Of a stretch of 64,000 nt of DNA, positions 16,653-25,503 are shown piece after piece (positions within the stretch are counted from its first letter, which is position 1; each line of letters begins with the position of its first letter). Source of the stretch: Pseudomonadota bacterium (GTDB taxonomy: Bacteria > Pseudomonadota > Gammaproteobacteria > Burkholderiales > Burkholderiaceae_C); the NCBI GenBank assembly GCA_018241225.1, contig JAFEEG010000010.1, positions 186,001-250,000 on the forward strand, given 5' to 3'. A model generated the notes under the pieces. It ran no database searches. It saw only the letters and a program-made list of their open reading frames with translations, and had not been told where the DNA came from. Both the position numbers and the translations under genes were made by a program.

Positions 16653-18046
16653 GGCGTCTTCAATTCGGACAGCGCCCCCATGCCGGCCAGGCGCGGCATG
16701 GCGTCGGCATCCTGCAGGCGACCGCCAGGGTTGGTGATCTGCATGCGAACGAGCCAGTCTTCGAACTCGGGCGCGCGCTGCAGGCCCAGCGTGCGGCGCA
16801 GGAACAGCGCGTCGTGAAAGGATGTGCTCTGGTAGTTCAGCATGACGTCGTCGGCGCCCGGCACACCCATCAGGAAGTTCAGGCCCGCGCTGCCCAGCAG
16901 CACCAGCAGGTTGTCCATGTCGTCCTGGTCGGCCTCGGCATGGTTGGTGTAGCAGATGTCGCAGCCCATGGGCAGGCCCAGCAGCTTGCCGCAGAAGTGG
17001 TCTTCCAGCCCGGCGCGGATGATCTGCTTGCCGTCGAACAGGTACTCGGGGCCGATGAAGCCCACCACGGTGTTCACCAGCAGCGGCTGGTAGCGGCGCG
17101 CCAGGCCGTAGGCGCGCGCCTCGCAGGTCTGCTGGTCCACCCCATGATTGGCATTGGTCGACAAGGCGCTGCCCTGGCCGGTCTCGAAGTACATCAGGTT
17201 GTTGCCCACCGTGCCGCGCGAGAGCGATTGCGCTGCATCGTGCGCTTCGCCCAGCAGCCCGGGCGTGATGCCGAAGGCGCTGTTGGCGTCCTCGGTGCCG
17301 CCGATGGACTGGAACACCAGGTCGACCGGCGCGCCTTGCTCGATGAGGCGCAGCGTGTTGGTCACATGCGTGAGCACGCAGGACTGCGTGGGAATGTCGA
17401 AGCGCTGGATGACTTCGCCCAGCATGTGGGTGAGCCGCGCGAGTGCCTGCAGGTTGTCGCTGACCGGGTTCACGCCGATCACCGCATCGCCCGCGCCCAT
17501 GAGCAGCCCGTCCAGCGTCGATGCTGCAATGCCGCGCAGGTCGTCGGTGGGGTGGTTGGGTTGCAGCCGCACCGCGATGCGCCCGGGCAGGCCCAGCGTG
17601 TTGCGAAAGCGCGTGACGACGCGGCACTTGCGGGCCACCGCGATCAGGTCCTGGTTGCGCATGAGCTTGGAGGCGGCCGCCGCCATTTCCGGCGTGAGGC
17701 CGGACGCGAGCTCGGCCAGCGCCTCGGTGGTGGCTGCATCCGACAAGAGCCAGTCGCGAAAGCCGCCCACCGTGAGCGAAGCCACCGGCGCAAAGGCGGC
17801 GGCATCGTGCGTGTCGACGATCAGGCGCGTGATGTTGTCGCTCTCGTAGGGCACCAGCGCCTCGGACAGGAACCGTGCCAGTGGCACATCGGCCAGCACG
17901 TAGCGCGCGGCCATGCGCTGCTGGGCACTGCCGGCCGCCACGCCGGCCAGCTCGTCGCCCGAGCGGGGCGGGCTGGCCATGGCCATGACCTGCTTGAGGT
18001 CGTGGAACGCAAAGACCTGGTGGCCGAGGGTCGTGCGGTAGGGCAT
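16649..18046 (-). CDS. eutB: ethanolamine ammonia-lyase large subunit
   Basis: About 465 residues, close to the 453 of the E. coli protein. It carries the TIM-barrel active site; characteristic blocks are ANEPCRYKG-like YVLADVPLARFL, RFRNTLGLPGRIAVRLQP, DAVIGVNPVSDN, FETGQGSALSTNANHG and GCDICYTNHAEADQDDMDNLL. The last block lies in the EutC interface and B12 region. The ATG at 18046 is used because homologues begin near MPYRTTLG; the frame is open 25 codons further. It starts 7 bp after the permease stop and overlaps eutC. No EutA reactivase or microcompartment shell gene is present. Confidence 0.95.
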   Translation of the reverse strand: MPYRTTLGHQVFAFHDLKQVMAMASPPRSGDELAGVAAGSAQQRMAARYVLADVPLARFLSEALVPYESDNITRLIVDTHDAAAFAPVASLTVGGFRDWLLSDAATTEALAELASGLTPEMAAAASKLMRNQDLIAVARKCRVVTRFRNTLGLPGRIAVRLQPNHPTDDLRGIAASTLDGLLMGAGDAVIGVNPVSDNLQALARLTHMLGEVIQRFDIPTQSCVLTHVTNTLRLIEQGAPVDLVFQSIGGTEDANSAFGITPGLLGEAHDAAQSLSRGTVGNNLMYFETGQGSALSTNANHGVDQQTCEARAYGLARRYQPLLVNTVVGFIGPEYLFDGKQIIRAGLEDHFCGKLLGLPMGCDICYTNHAEADQDDMDNLLVLLGSAGLNFLMGVPGADDVMLNYQSTSFHDALFLRRTLGLQRAPEFEDWLVRMQITNPGGRLQDADAMPRLAGMGALSELKTP

Positions 18047-18053
18047 GTGGGTT

Positions 18054-19442
18054 TCAGATGGACATCGGTTCGTTGCGCGCCGCCGTTGCGCGCTGCTCGC
18101 CCGTGCTGCGGAAATAGGCATAGGCCAGCGCCATCAGCAGCACGAACAGCAGCGTGAGCAAGCCGTTGAACCACACCATGGCACCCAGGCAGACGGCGCC
18201 CAGCCCCAGGGCAATGGCCGGAAACAGGGGATACAGCGGCGCCCGGTAGGGGCGGTGCAGGGCAGGTTCGGTCTTGCGCAGGCGAAACAGGGCGGCCATG
18301 GACACAAGGTACATCACGATGGCCCCGAGCACCGCCATCGTCACGATGTTGGCGGTCAGGCTCTGGCCGCCGAACTGCACCCAGTCATCGCTAAAGATTG
18401 CCGCCACGCCGATCACGCCGCCGGCCACCAGCGCGCGGTGTGGCGTGTTGAACCGGGGGCTGAGCGCCGCGAAATAGGCCGGCAGGTAGCCGGCGCGCGC
18501 CAGCGCGAAGATCTGCCGCGAGTAGCCCATGATGATTCCGTGAAACGATGCGACCAGGCCGAACAGCCCGATCCACACGAGCATGTGCAGCCAGCCGCTG
18601 CTGGCGCCCACCACCGCCTTCATGGCCTGCGGCAGCGGGTCGTTGATGTTGGCCAGCTGCCGCCAGTCGCCCACGCCGCCCGCGAAGATCATGACGCCGA
18701 AGGCCAGCAGCACCAGCGTGAGGATGCCCGCGATGTAGGCCACCGGAATGGTGCGGTGCGGGTCGCGCGCCTCTTCGGCCGCCATGGCCGCGCCTTCGAT
18801 GGCCAGGAAGAACCAGATCGCAAAGGGAATGGACGCGAAGATGCCCGAAGCGGCCTGCGCGCTGAATCCATCGCTGCCGGCCCAGCCATTGGCCACGAAG
18901 TTGGCCCACGACCAGCCCGGCGCGACCACCCCCATGAACACCAGCAGCTCCGCGATGGCCAGCAGCGTGACGAACAGCTCGAAGGTGGCCGCGATGCCCA
19001 CGCCCAGCCAGTTCAGCCCGATGAACGCCGCGTAGGCGCCCAGTGCGATGTACTTGGTGTTGATGCCCGGAAACTGCACGTTGAGGTAGGCCCCGATGGC
19101 CAACGCGATGGCCGGCGGTGCAAAGACGAACTCGATGAGCGTTGCATAGCCGGCGATGAAGCCCCCCGTGGGCCCGAAGGCGCGCCGCGCATAGGCGAAG
19201 GGGCCGCCTGCGTGCGGTATCGCGGTGGACAACTCGGTGAAGCTGAAGATGAAGGTCGTGTACATCGAGGCGACCAGGATCGTTGCGACCAGAAAGCCCA
19301 GCGTGCCTGCGCTGTTCCAGCCATAGCTCCAGCCGAAGTACTCGCCTGAAATGACGAGGCCCACCGCAATGCCCCAGAGTTGAAGTGGCCCCAGCACTTT
19401 CTTGAGCGAAGAGGCAGGCGATGTCGAACCGAGCTCGGCCAT
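18054..19442 (-). CDS. eat: ethanolamine permease, APC superfamily
   Basis: About 462 residues with 12 hydrophobic helices. The beginning (LKKVLGPLQLWGIAVGLVISGEYFGWSYGW) is diagnostic of bacterial ethanolamine permeases in the amino acid/polyamine/organocation superfamily. It imports ethanolamine for the adjacent EutBC. The ATG at 19442 is chosen because AGGGAGA precedes it by about eight bases; in-frame ATGs at 19466 and 19499 lack this. First gene of the operon, divergent from the FKBP gene, with a 119-bp shared promoter region. Confidence 0.9.
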   Translation of the reverse strand: MAELGSTSPASSLKKVLGPLQLWGIAVGLVISGEYFGWSYGWNSAGTLGFLVATILVASMYTTFIFSFTELSTAIPHAGGPFAYARRAFGPTGGFIAGYATLIEFVFAPPAIALAIGAYLNVQFPGINTKYIALGAYAAFIGLNWLGVGIAATFELFVTLLAIAELLVFMGVVAPGWSWANFVANGWAGSDGFSAQAASGIFASIPFAIWFFLAIEGAAMAAEEARDPHRTIPVAYIAGILTLVLLAFGVMIFAGGVGDWRQLANINDPLPQAMKAVVGASSGWLHMLVWIGLFGLVASFHGIIMGYSRQIFALARAGYLPAYFAALSPRFNTPHRALVAGGVIGVAAIFSDDWVQFGGQSLTANIVTMAVLGAIVMYLVSMAALFRLRKTEPALHRPYRAPLYPLFPAIALGLGAVCLGAMVWFNGLLTLLFVLLMALAYAYFRSTGEQRATAARNEPMSI

Positions 19443-19561
19443 GTTTTGTTTCTCCCTGTCGGGCATCATGGCGTGGAACGGGGCGTGTGTCATCTTCATC
19501 GGGTCGCCGCCCGCCCGCGGGCAATAATCGATTCATTGACCACTACCAAGAAGGATCCGTT

Positions 19562-19972
19562 GTGCGAAACCTGCTGATTGCCGCTGTCGCCGCCTGTGCA
19601 CTCATGCCCGCTGCCTGGGCGCAAGGCTCGGCGCCTGTCACCTCCAAGAGCGGCCTGGTCTACCAGTCGCTCAAGGACGGCACCGGTGCGCAGCCCACCG
19701 CCGACGACACCGTTCGCGTGCACTACCGCGGCACCCTGACCAACGGCAAGGAGTTCGACAGCTCCTACGCGCGCGGCGAGCCGGCCGAGTTTCCGCTCAA
19801 GCGCGTGATTCCCTGCTGGACCGAGGGCGTTGCGATGATGAAGGTGGGCGGCAAGGCCAAGCTCACCTGCCCGCCGGGCATCGCCTACGGCAAGGCAGGC
19901 GCGGCCGGCGTGATTCCGCCGGACTCGACGCTGAACTTCGAAGTGGAACTGCTGGCCGTCAAGGGCCGCTGA
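19562..19972 (+). CDS. secreted FKBP-type peptidyl-prolyl isomerase
   Basis: 136 residues. The first about 20 (RNLLIAAVAACALMPAAWAQ) form a Sec signal peptide ending in AWA-Q, so the product is periplasmic. The rest is one FKBP domain (VRVHYRGTLTNGKEFDSSYARGEP; VGGKAKLTCPPGIAYG; LNFEVELLAV). It lacks the N-terminal dimerisation domain of Mip and FkpA. It catalyses cis-trans isomerisation of prolyl bonds and may help fold envelope proteins. The start is a GTG at 19562 preceded by AAGAAGG. Two cysteines in the domain could form a disulfide. Confidence 0.92.
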   Translation: MRNLLIAAVAACALMPAAWAQGSAPVTSKSGLVYQSLKDGTGAQPTADDTVRVHYRGTLTNGKEFDSSYARGEPAEFPLKRVIPCWTEGVAMMKVGGKAKLTCPPGIAYGKAGAAGVIPPDSTLNFEVELLAVKGR

Positions 19973-19994
19973 CCAAGCGCCCGCGCTGCCGGGC

Positions 19995-21932
19995 TCAGGC
20001 CGACTGCAGGCGAACCTTGACCGGCAGCGGCTCGATCGCCGCGCTCAAGGCCTCGCGTACGGCTGCGGCGCGCGCCTGCAAGGCTGAATCATTCACCAGC
20101 ACGGCGATGCCCTCGGCTTCGCTGGCGCGAACCGTGGGTGCCAGCTCGGCCGGCAACGCCAGGCGCGTGGCCACCTGGTCGACCAGCGCCTGCACCACCG
20201 CCTGCGCCGCCAGCAGGCGCAATTCGGGCTTGTAGACCTTGCCGACATTGGTCATGGGGATCTTGTCCAGGATCACCACCGACTTGGGCCGTGCCGGCGC
20301 CTCGTCCACGCCCTTGGCCGCAAACGCCATGAGTTCCGACTCGGTGGCGGCGGCGCCGGGCATCAGGCTCACATAGGCCACCGGCAGCTCGCCGGCATAG
20401 GCATCGGGTGCGCCCACCGCGGCGCAGATCTGCACCGACGGATGGGCCGAGAGCGCATCCTCGATGGTCTTGGGGTCGATGTTGTGGCCGCTGCGGATGA
20501 TCAGGTCCTTGGCGCGGCCGCTGAGGTTCAGGCGCTCGTCGGCGTCGATGAAGCCCAGGTCGCCGGTAACCAGCCAGCCGTCCTCGGTGATGGCGCCTTC
20601 GTTGTCCTTGGCATTGAGGTAGCCCGAGAAGAGATTGGGCGACCTGAACAGCACCATGCCCGGCTCGCCGCGCGGCAGATCGCGTTGCGAGGGCTTGCCG
20701 TTGGCATCGATGGCCACGATGCGCAACTGCGAATAGGGCAGCCGAAAGCCCACGCAGCCCGCCGGCCCGTTCACGCCGGGTGGCGTCACGGTGGATATGC
20801 CGGCCATCTCGGTCATGCCCAGGCTCTCGTGCACATGCAGCCCGAACAGGCGCTCGAAGCGCGCCGCCAGCTCGGGCGACAGCACGGCCGCGCCAGTGCG
20901 GCAGTACTTCACCGACGAGATATCGGCGCCGTCCAGCGGCACCGTGGCCAGGGCGGCCAGCACCGTGGGCACGGCCGAGACGGACGTGGCGCGATAGGCC
21001 TGCACCAGGCGCCAGTAGTTGGCCAGCACCTCGCGGTTGCGCATCAGCGACGGCGTGGGAATCACCATTTCCGCGCCGGCCGACAGCAGCGTGAGCGAGG
21101 CCGGCAGCACGCCGGCCACGTGAAAGAGCGGGTAGCCGTTGATGCTGATGTCGCTGGCGCCCATGCCCTGCAGCTGCACGCAGGCCCAGGCAGTGAACAC
21201 CTGCGCGCCGTGGCTGTGGCGCGCCAGCTTGGGCGCGCCGGTGGTGCCGCCGGTGTGGAAGTAGGCGGCGATGTCGGTGGGCGCGATGCGCCGGCCGCTC
21301 ACCAGGCGATCGGCGGGCTCGCGGCTGCGCTCGACGTTGAAGTCCAGCACGCCCGGCGGCAGCTCGGCCGGCGCCTGCTGCTCGTCGTGCGGTGCCACGC
21401 GCAGCACGTGGGTCAGGGTCGGCACCTCGCCGCGCAGGCGCATGGCCTTGGACCACATCTCCGATTCGGCATTCGAGCCATAGGCGATGAGCACCTTGGC
21501 GCCGGCCGTGCGCATCAGCGAGGCCAGCTTCTCGTCGGTGAGCAGCGGATTGAGCGGCTGCACGATGGCCGCGGCCTCGCCGCCCCACAGCGCCAGGTGA
21601 TAGTCGAGGCAGCCCGGCAGCAGCACCGCCACCGCATCGGTGGGTTGCACGCCCAGGCGGTGCAGGAGGTTGGCCGTCTGGTGGATGCCGCGCAGCAGTT
21701 GCGCATAGCTCCAGCGGATGGGCTCGTCCTGCGGCTTGCCGCTGCGCAGAAAGCTCAGCGCCGTCTTGTCGCCGAAGGCATGCGCAGAGTTGCGGAAGAT
21801 CTCGTAGGTGCTGGCCACCGCAAGAGCACGCTCTTGCGGCACGCTCTCGAGCCGGCGAACGTCGTCGATGCTGCGGATCGGAAACAAGGCCGAGAAGGGC
21901 GGCGAGATGGCCGGTTGGTTGCATTCAGTCAT
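19995..21932 (-). CDS. acyl-CoA synthetase (AMP-forming ligase)
   Basis: About 645 residues of the adenylate-forming ligase family. It has the ATP-binding loop YFHTGGTTGAPKLARHSH, the ESLGMTEMAG motif, the hinge TGDLGFIDADERLNLSGRAKDLIIRSG and the catalytic Lys region NVGKVYKPELR. It activates a carboxylic acid to its CoA thioester through an acyl-AMP. The ATG at 21932 follows an AAAGAG stretch. It is the second gene of a minus-strand pair with a Bug binding protein 55 bp upstream, controlled by a divergent LysR gene. The substrate is presumably the acid bound by that Bug protein; which acid is unknown. Confidence 0.9.
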   Translation of the reverse strand: MTECNQPAISPPFSALFPIRSIDDVRRLESVPQERALAVASTYEIFRNSAHAFGDKTALSFLRSGKPQDEPIRWSYAQLLRGIHQTANLLHRLGVQPTDAVAVLLPGCLDYHLALWGGEAAAIVQPLNPLLTDEKLASLMRTAGAKVLIAYGSNAESEMWSKAMRLRGEVPTLTHVLRVAPHDEQQAPAELPPGVLDFNVERSREPADRLVSGRRIAPTDIAAYFHTGGTTGAPKLARHSHGAQVFTAWACVQLQGMGASDISINGYPLFHVAGVLPASLTLLSAGAEMVIPTPSLMRNREVLANYWRLVQAYRATSVSAVPTVLAALATVPLDGADISSVKYCRTGAAVLSPELAARFERLFGLHVHESLGMTEMAGISTVTPPGVNGPAGCVGFRLPYSQLRIVAIDANGKPSQRDLPRGEPGMVLFRSPNLFSGYLNAKDNEGAITEDGWLVTGDLGFIDADERLNLSGRAKDLIIRSGHNIDPKTIEDALSAHPSVQICAAVGAPDAYAGELPVAYVSLMPGAAATESELMAFAAKGVDEAPARPKSVVILDKIPMTNVGKVYKPELRLLAAQAVVQALVDQVATRLALPAELAPTVRASEAEGIAVLVNDSALQARAAAVREALSAAIEPLPVKVRLQSA

Positions 21933-21987
21933 GACAGGCTCTTTCGCGCAGAACGCTCTGCAAGTCAACACGGCGGGCCGCTCGAAC

Positions 21988-23004
21988 TCAGTCGAGGGTG
22001 GCGCCAGTGTCCTTCACCACACGTTGCCACACCAGCAGCTCGCGTGCATAGAGGGCCGCGAACTGCTCGGGGCCGTAGGCGGTGGGCTCGGAGCCCAGCA
22101 GGGCGAGCATGCGGGTGCGCACCTCGGGCAGTTCGCAGGCCTTGCGGACCTCCTCGGCGATCCTGTCGATCACTGCCTTGGGCGTGGCGGCCGGCGCGGC
22201 CATGGCGGCCCAGCCGGTGATGCGGTAGATGTCGTCCTTCCAGCCTTGCTCTACCAGCGTGGGCGAGGCGGGCAGGGCGCCGCTGCGCTTCTCGCCGGTC
22301 ACGCCGATGATGCGCAGCTTGCCGGCTTCGGCGAATGTCTTGGCCTGCAGCGTGCTTGCAAAGGCCATGTGGATCTGGCCGCCCACCAGGTCGGTGAGCA
22401 TGGGCGCCTCGCCCTTGTAGGCGACGTGCGTCATGTCGGCATCGAACTTCTTGCTCATCTCGGCCAGCGACAGGTGGCCGGCCGAGCCCACGCCCCACGA
22501 GCCGTACGACAGCTTGCCCTTGTTGGCGCGGATGTACCTGGCCAGCTCGTCCGCGTTGGCCGCGGGCAGGCTGGGATGCACCAGCAGCGCAATCGGCGCA
22601 TTGACCACGTGGCTCACCAGCGCCAGGTCCTTTTGCGGCTGGTAGGGCAGCTTCTTGTAGAGAAACTGGTTGATGAGCAGCGAGGTGCTCAGCGAGAACA
22701 CGAGCGTGTGGCCATCGGCCGGCGCCTTGGCCACGAAGTCGGTGCCCAGGATGCCGGAGGCGCCGGGCTTGTTGTCCACCAGCACGGGCTGGCCCAGTTG
22801 CTGGCGCAGCTTGTCGGCAATGAGGCGCGCCGCGCCGTCCGTGGCGCCGCCCGCAGGGAAGGGCACCACCATCTGGATCGGCTTGGAAGGAAAGCCCGCA
22901 GCGCCGCCTTGCGCATGTGCGGTGCGTGCGCCGGACAAGCCGATGGCGCTGGAGGCCATGGCAAAGCCAATGAGTTCGCGGCGGCGGATGGGGGCAGCTT
23001 GCAA
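21988..23004 (-). CDS. Bug (TctC) family tripartite tricarboxylate transporter binding protein
   Basis: About 338 residues. It has a twin-arginine-like signal (APIRRRELIGFAMASSAIG, cleavage near AHAQ) and the conserved Bug motif FPSKPIQMVVPFPAGGATDGAARL, followed by GASGILGTDFVAKA. It binds an organic acid in the periplasm. I chose a TTG at 23004 because CAGGAGAC precedes it at good spacing and no ATG or GTG gives a proper signal peptide; the frame is open to 23154. No TctA or TctB membrane partner is present. Divergent from LysR and upstream of the acyl-CoA synthetase. Confidence 0.88.
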   Translation of the reverse strand: MQAAPIRRRELIGFAMASSAIGLSGARTAHAQGGAAGFPSKPIQMVVPFPAGGATDGAARLIADKLRQQLGQPVLVDNKPGASGILGTDFVAKAPADGHTLVFSLSTSLLINQFLYKKLPYQPQKDLALVSHVVNAPIALLVHPSLPAANADELARYIRANKGKLSYGSWGVGSAGHLSLAEMSKKFDADMTHVAYKGEAPMLTDLVGGQIHMAFASTLQAKTFAEAGKLRIIGVTGEKRSGALPASPTLVEQGWKDDIYRITGWAAMAAPAATPKAVIDRIAEEVRKACELPEVRTRMLALLGSEPTAYGPEQFAALYARELLVWQRVVKDTGATLD

Positions 23005-23090
23005 CTGAGTCTCCTGTGCGTTTTGTGCGTGACAGCGAATGCAGCGCGGATTCTTGAATGGCGCAGTGTTCTTGACAATCAGAAAGCCGA

Positions 23091-23117
23091 TTGACAGACT
23101 GTCAAAAAAATTTTGAC
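23091..23117. promoter_or_regulatory. two overlapping palindromes, candidate LysR operator
   Basis: TTGACAG and CTGTCAA flank a single A (23091-23105, perfect 7-bp arms). Overlapping it, GTCAAAA and TTTTGAC flank AAA (23101-23117, perfect). A further TTGAC stands at 23082. All lie between the divergent Bug and LysR starts, the usual place for autoregulatory LysR sites. Confidence 0.55.
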
Positions 23118-23132
23118 GACGACGGCAACTGC

Positions 23133-24053
23133 ATGGATCCCGGCGCGCTCGCACTCCTGGTGGACATCATCGATGCCGGCAACCTCAGCGAGGCCGCCCG
23201 CCGGCTGAAGATGACGCGGGCCAACGTGAGCTATCACCTGAGCCAGCTGGAGCGCGCAGTGGGCCTGCAACTGGTGCGCCGCACCACGCGCCGGCTGGAG
23301 CCCACCGACGCGGGGCTGCGCCTGTACCAGCACGGCCTGGGCATCCAGAACGAGATGCAGGCCGCGCGCGAATCGATCACCGCGCTGGGCCAGAGCCTGC
23401 AGGGCCGCGTGCGGCTGAACGTGCCCAGCGGCTTCGGCCAGACGGTCATGGCGCCGTGGCTCATCGAGTTCAAGCTGCAGTACCCGGGCATCGTGCTGGA
23501 CGTGATGTTCGAGAACCGGGTGGAGGACCTGCTCAGCGACGAAGTGGACATCGCCATCCGCATCATGTCCGAGCCACCGCCGCAACTGGTGGCCCGCGAG
23601 ATGGGCCCGGTGCGCTACGTGGCCTGCGCCTCGCGCGGCTATGCGCAGGCCAAGGGTCTGCCGGCGCAGGTGGACGACCTTCGTGGCGTGCCCGTGGTCA
23701 CCTCGAACGTGGTGGGGCGGCAGCTGCGCATCTCGGCCTACCGAGAGGACCAGCGCCACGTGCTCACGCTGGAGCCCACGCTGGTCTCGGAGAACTTCGT
23801 CTTCCTGCGCCAGGCGGTTCTGGCCGGCATCGGCGTGGGCATCCTGCCCGACTACGTGGTGGAAGACGACGTGCGCCGCGGCGACATGCTCACTGCCCTG
23901 GACGACTGGCGCCTGCGCATCTTCGGCGACCGCATGTTCATGCTCTACATGCCCAATCGGCACCACACGCGGGCTACGGCCACGTTCATCGACTATGTGC
24001 TGGAGCGCTCGCGCAGCGCCTTGGCCGGCGAGGCCGAGTCGGCGCCTCGCTAG
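23133..24053 (+). CDS. LysR-family transcriptional regulator
   Basis: About 306 residues. The N-terminal helix-turn-helix (LLVDIIDAGNLSEAARRLKMTRANVSYHLSQLERAVG) is followed by a PBP-type effector domain. The first about 15 codons before ATG 23133 are open but cross the palindromic operator, so the ATG is preferred; no strong ribosome-binding site precedes it. It diverges from the Bug/acyl-CoA synthetase pair and most likely regulates it in response to the imported acid. Its stop overlaps the stop of the converging PAS-LuxR gene by 4 bp. Confidence 0.92.
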   Translation: MDPGALALLVDIIDAGNLSEAARRLKMTRANVSYHLSQLERAVGLQLVRRTTRRLEPTDAGLRLYQHGLGIQNEMQAARESITALGQSLQGRVRLNVPSGFGQTVMAPWLIEFKLQYPGIVLDVMFENRVEDLLSDEVDIAIRIMSEPPPQLVAREMGPVRYVACASRGYAQAKGLPAQVDDLRGVPVVTSNVVGRQLRISAYREDQRHVLTLEPTLVSENFVFLRQAVLAGIGVGILPDYVVEDDVRRGDMLTALDDWRLRIFGDRMFMLYMPNRHHTRATATFIDYVLERSRSALAGEAESAPR

Positions 24054-24613
24054 CCCGCTATCAACTTCTGCACCAGCTCCGCCGTGGTCGCCGCGGCGTA
24101 CTTGCGCATCAGCCGGGCCCGGTGGATTTCCACCGTGCGGTGGCTGATGGCCAGCGCCTTGCCGATCTCCTTGCTGGTGAGGCCGCGCATCACCTGCGCC
24201 GCCACTTCGCGCTCGCGCGGGGTGAGCTGGTCCTTGTTGGCGAAGCGGCGCGTGCCCAGGTCCTCGAAGGTCCAGATGCCCGCCTCGTGCGGCGCCGCGC
24301 GGTTCAGCGCCCGGCCGGTGACGTGGCACCAGAACGATTCGCCCGCATGCGCGCCGCCCACGCGCTTCATCATCCGGTTGTCGGCATAGTGGCCGCTGGC
24401 ATTGAGGATGGGCTCCATGCGCTTGCCGATGCGTTCGAACTCGGCCACGCTGGGATAGAGCACGCTGAACGACTGGCCCACCAGCTCCTGGGCCGACGCA
24501 CCAAACATCTCGCACACTTCTTCATTGCATGCGACGATGGTGCGGTTGCGCGAAACCACCATGCCGACGGGTGCATGTTCGAACGCCAGCCTGAAATCGA
24601 TCTCGTGCAGCAT
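24050..24613 (-). CDS. PAS-LuxR transcriptional regulator
   Basis: 187 residues. The N-terminal PAS domain (about 1-105; FRLAFEHAPVGMVVSRNRTIVACNEEVCEMFG) is joined to a LuxR/FixJ helix-turn-helix (about 125-187; LTPREREVAAQVMRGLTSKEIGKALAISHRTVEIHRARLM). No receiver domain or predicted membrane segment is present, so a small molecule or redox signal probably acts through PAS. It diverges from the CoA-transferase genes, and a perfect 10-bp inverted repeat sits between them, which makes those genes its likely target. Confidence 0.88.
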   Translation of the reverse strand: MLHEIDFRLAFEHAPVGMVVSRNRTIVACNEEVCEMFGASAQELVGQSFSVLYPSVAEFERIGKRMEPILNASGHYADNRMMKRVGGAHAGESFWCHVTGRALNRAAPHEAGIWTFEDLGTRRFANKDQLTPREREVAAQVMRGLTSKEIGKALAISHRTVEIHRARLMRKYAAATTAELVQKLIAG

Positions 24614-24633
24614 CGGGTCTCACCATTACGAAT

Positions 24634-24657
24634 TACTACGTATGCGAATACGTAGTA
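24634..24657. promoter_or_regulatory. perfect inverted repeat, candidate PAS-LuxR operator
   Basis: Arm TACTACGTAT (24634-24643) and arm ATACGTAGTA (24648-24657) are exact reverse complements around GCGA. It lies 21 bp upstream of the PAS-LuxR start and 47 bp before the CoA-transferase start. The stretch is much more AT-rich than its surroundings. Confidence 0.6.
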
Positions 24658-24704
24658 TCGTTCAATCTTCCCAAGATTCCCTCACCCACATAGAGGAGCA
24701 GCGC

Positions 24705-25502
24705 GTGAACAAGCTTTACCCCTCCGCCGACGCGGCGCTCAAGGGCGTGGTGGCCGATGGCCAGACGCTCGCCGTCGGCGGCTTCGGCCTTTGCGGCATC
24801 CCCGAGTCGCTCATCGAGGCGCTCAAGGACAGCGGCGTCAAGAACCTGACCTGCATCTCCAACAACGCCGGCGTCGACGGCTTCGGCCTGGGCAAGCTGC
24901 TCGAGACGCGCCAGGTCAAGAAGATGATCGCCAGCTACGTGGGCGAGAACAAGGAGTTCGAGCGCCAGTACCTGGCCGGCGAGCTCGAGCTCGAGTTCAC
25001 GCCCCAGGGCACGCTGGCCGAGAAGCTGCGCGCCGGCGGCGCCGGCATCCCGGCCTTCTTCACCAAGACCGGCGTGGGCACGCAAGTGGCCGACGGCAAG
25101 GAACTGCGCGAATTCGACGGCCAGACCTACGTCATGGAGCGCTCGCTGGTGCCCGACGTGGCCCTGGTCAAGGCCGACGTGGCCGACCGCTCGGGCAACC
25201 TGCGCTTTCGCCTGACGGCGCGCAACTTCAACCCGGCCGCCGCCATGGCCGGCAAGATTTGCATCGTCGAGGTGGAGAAGATCGTCGAGGTGGGCGAGCT
25301 GGCCCCCGACGACATCCACCTGCCGGGCATCTACGTGCACCGCATCGTGGTCAACAGCAAGCCCGAGAAGCGCATCGAAAAGCGCACCGTGCGCGCCGCC
25401 GAGCCGGTGGACGCATCGGCCAAGGTGGAGGCGCAGGCCGCCATCGCACAGGCTGCAGTCGCAGATACCAAGACCCCCGTCAACCAGAAAAAGGGAGCCT
25501 GA
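24705..25502 (+). CDS. scoA: 3-oxoacid CoA-transferase subunit A
   Basis: About 265 residues. The N-terminus ([25 protein letters not shown]) and the [15 protein letters not shown] block are those of the alpha subunit of succinyl-CoA:3-oxoacid or related CoA-transferases. With subunit B it moves CoA between succinyl- or acetyl-CoA and a 3-oxoacid. The start is a GTG at 24705 after AGAGGAG. Compared with the usual about 235 residues it has a C-terminal Ala-rich tail of about 30. Subunit B starts 1 bp after the stop. Substrate could be acetoacetate or 3-oxoadipate; the local context does not decide. Confidence 0.92.
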   Translation: MNKLYPSADAALKGVVADGQTLAVGGFGLCGIPESLIEALKDSGVKNLTCISNNAGVDGFGLGKLLETRQVKKMIASYVGENKEFERQYLAGELELEFTPQGTLAEKLRAGGAGIPAFFTKTGVGTQVADGKELREFDGQTYVMERSLVPDVALVKADVADRSGNLRFRLTARNFNPAAAMAGKICIVEVEKIVEVGELAPDDIHLPGIYVHRIVVNSKPEKRIEKRTVRAAEPVDASAKVEAQAAIAQAAVADTKTPVNQKKGA

Positions 25503-25503
25503 G

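Noticed and set aside
15846..17627. A 593-codon frame that would extend EutC
   Set aside because: The part beyond 16652 lies inside eutB in another frame; EutC homologues start near MNDKTTP, which overlaps the eutB stop.
19466..19499. Upstream ATGs for the ethanolamine permease
   Set aside because: They lack a ribosome-binding site, while the ATG at 19442 has AGGGAGA at good spacing and fits homologue N-termini.
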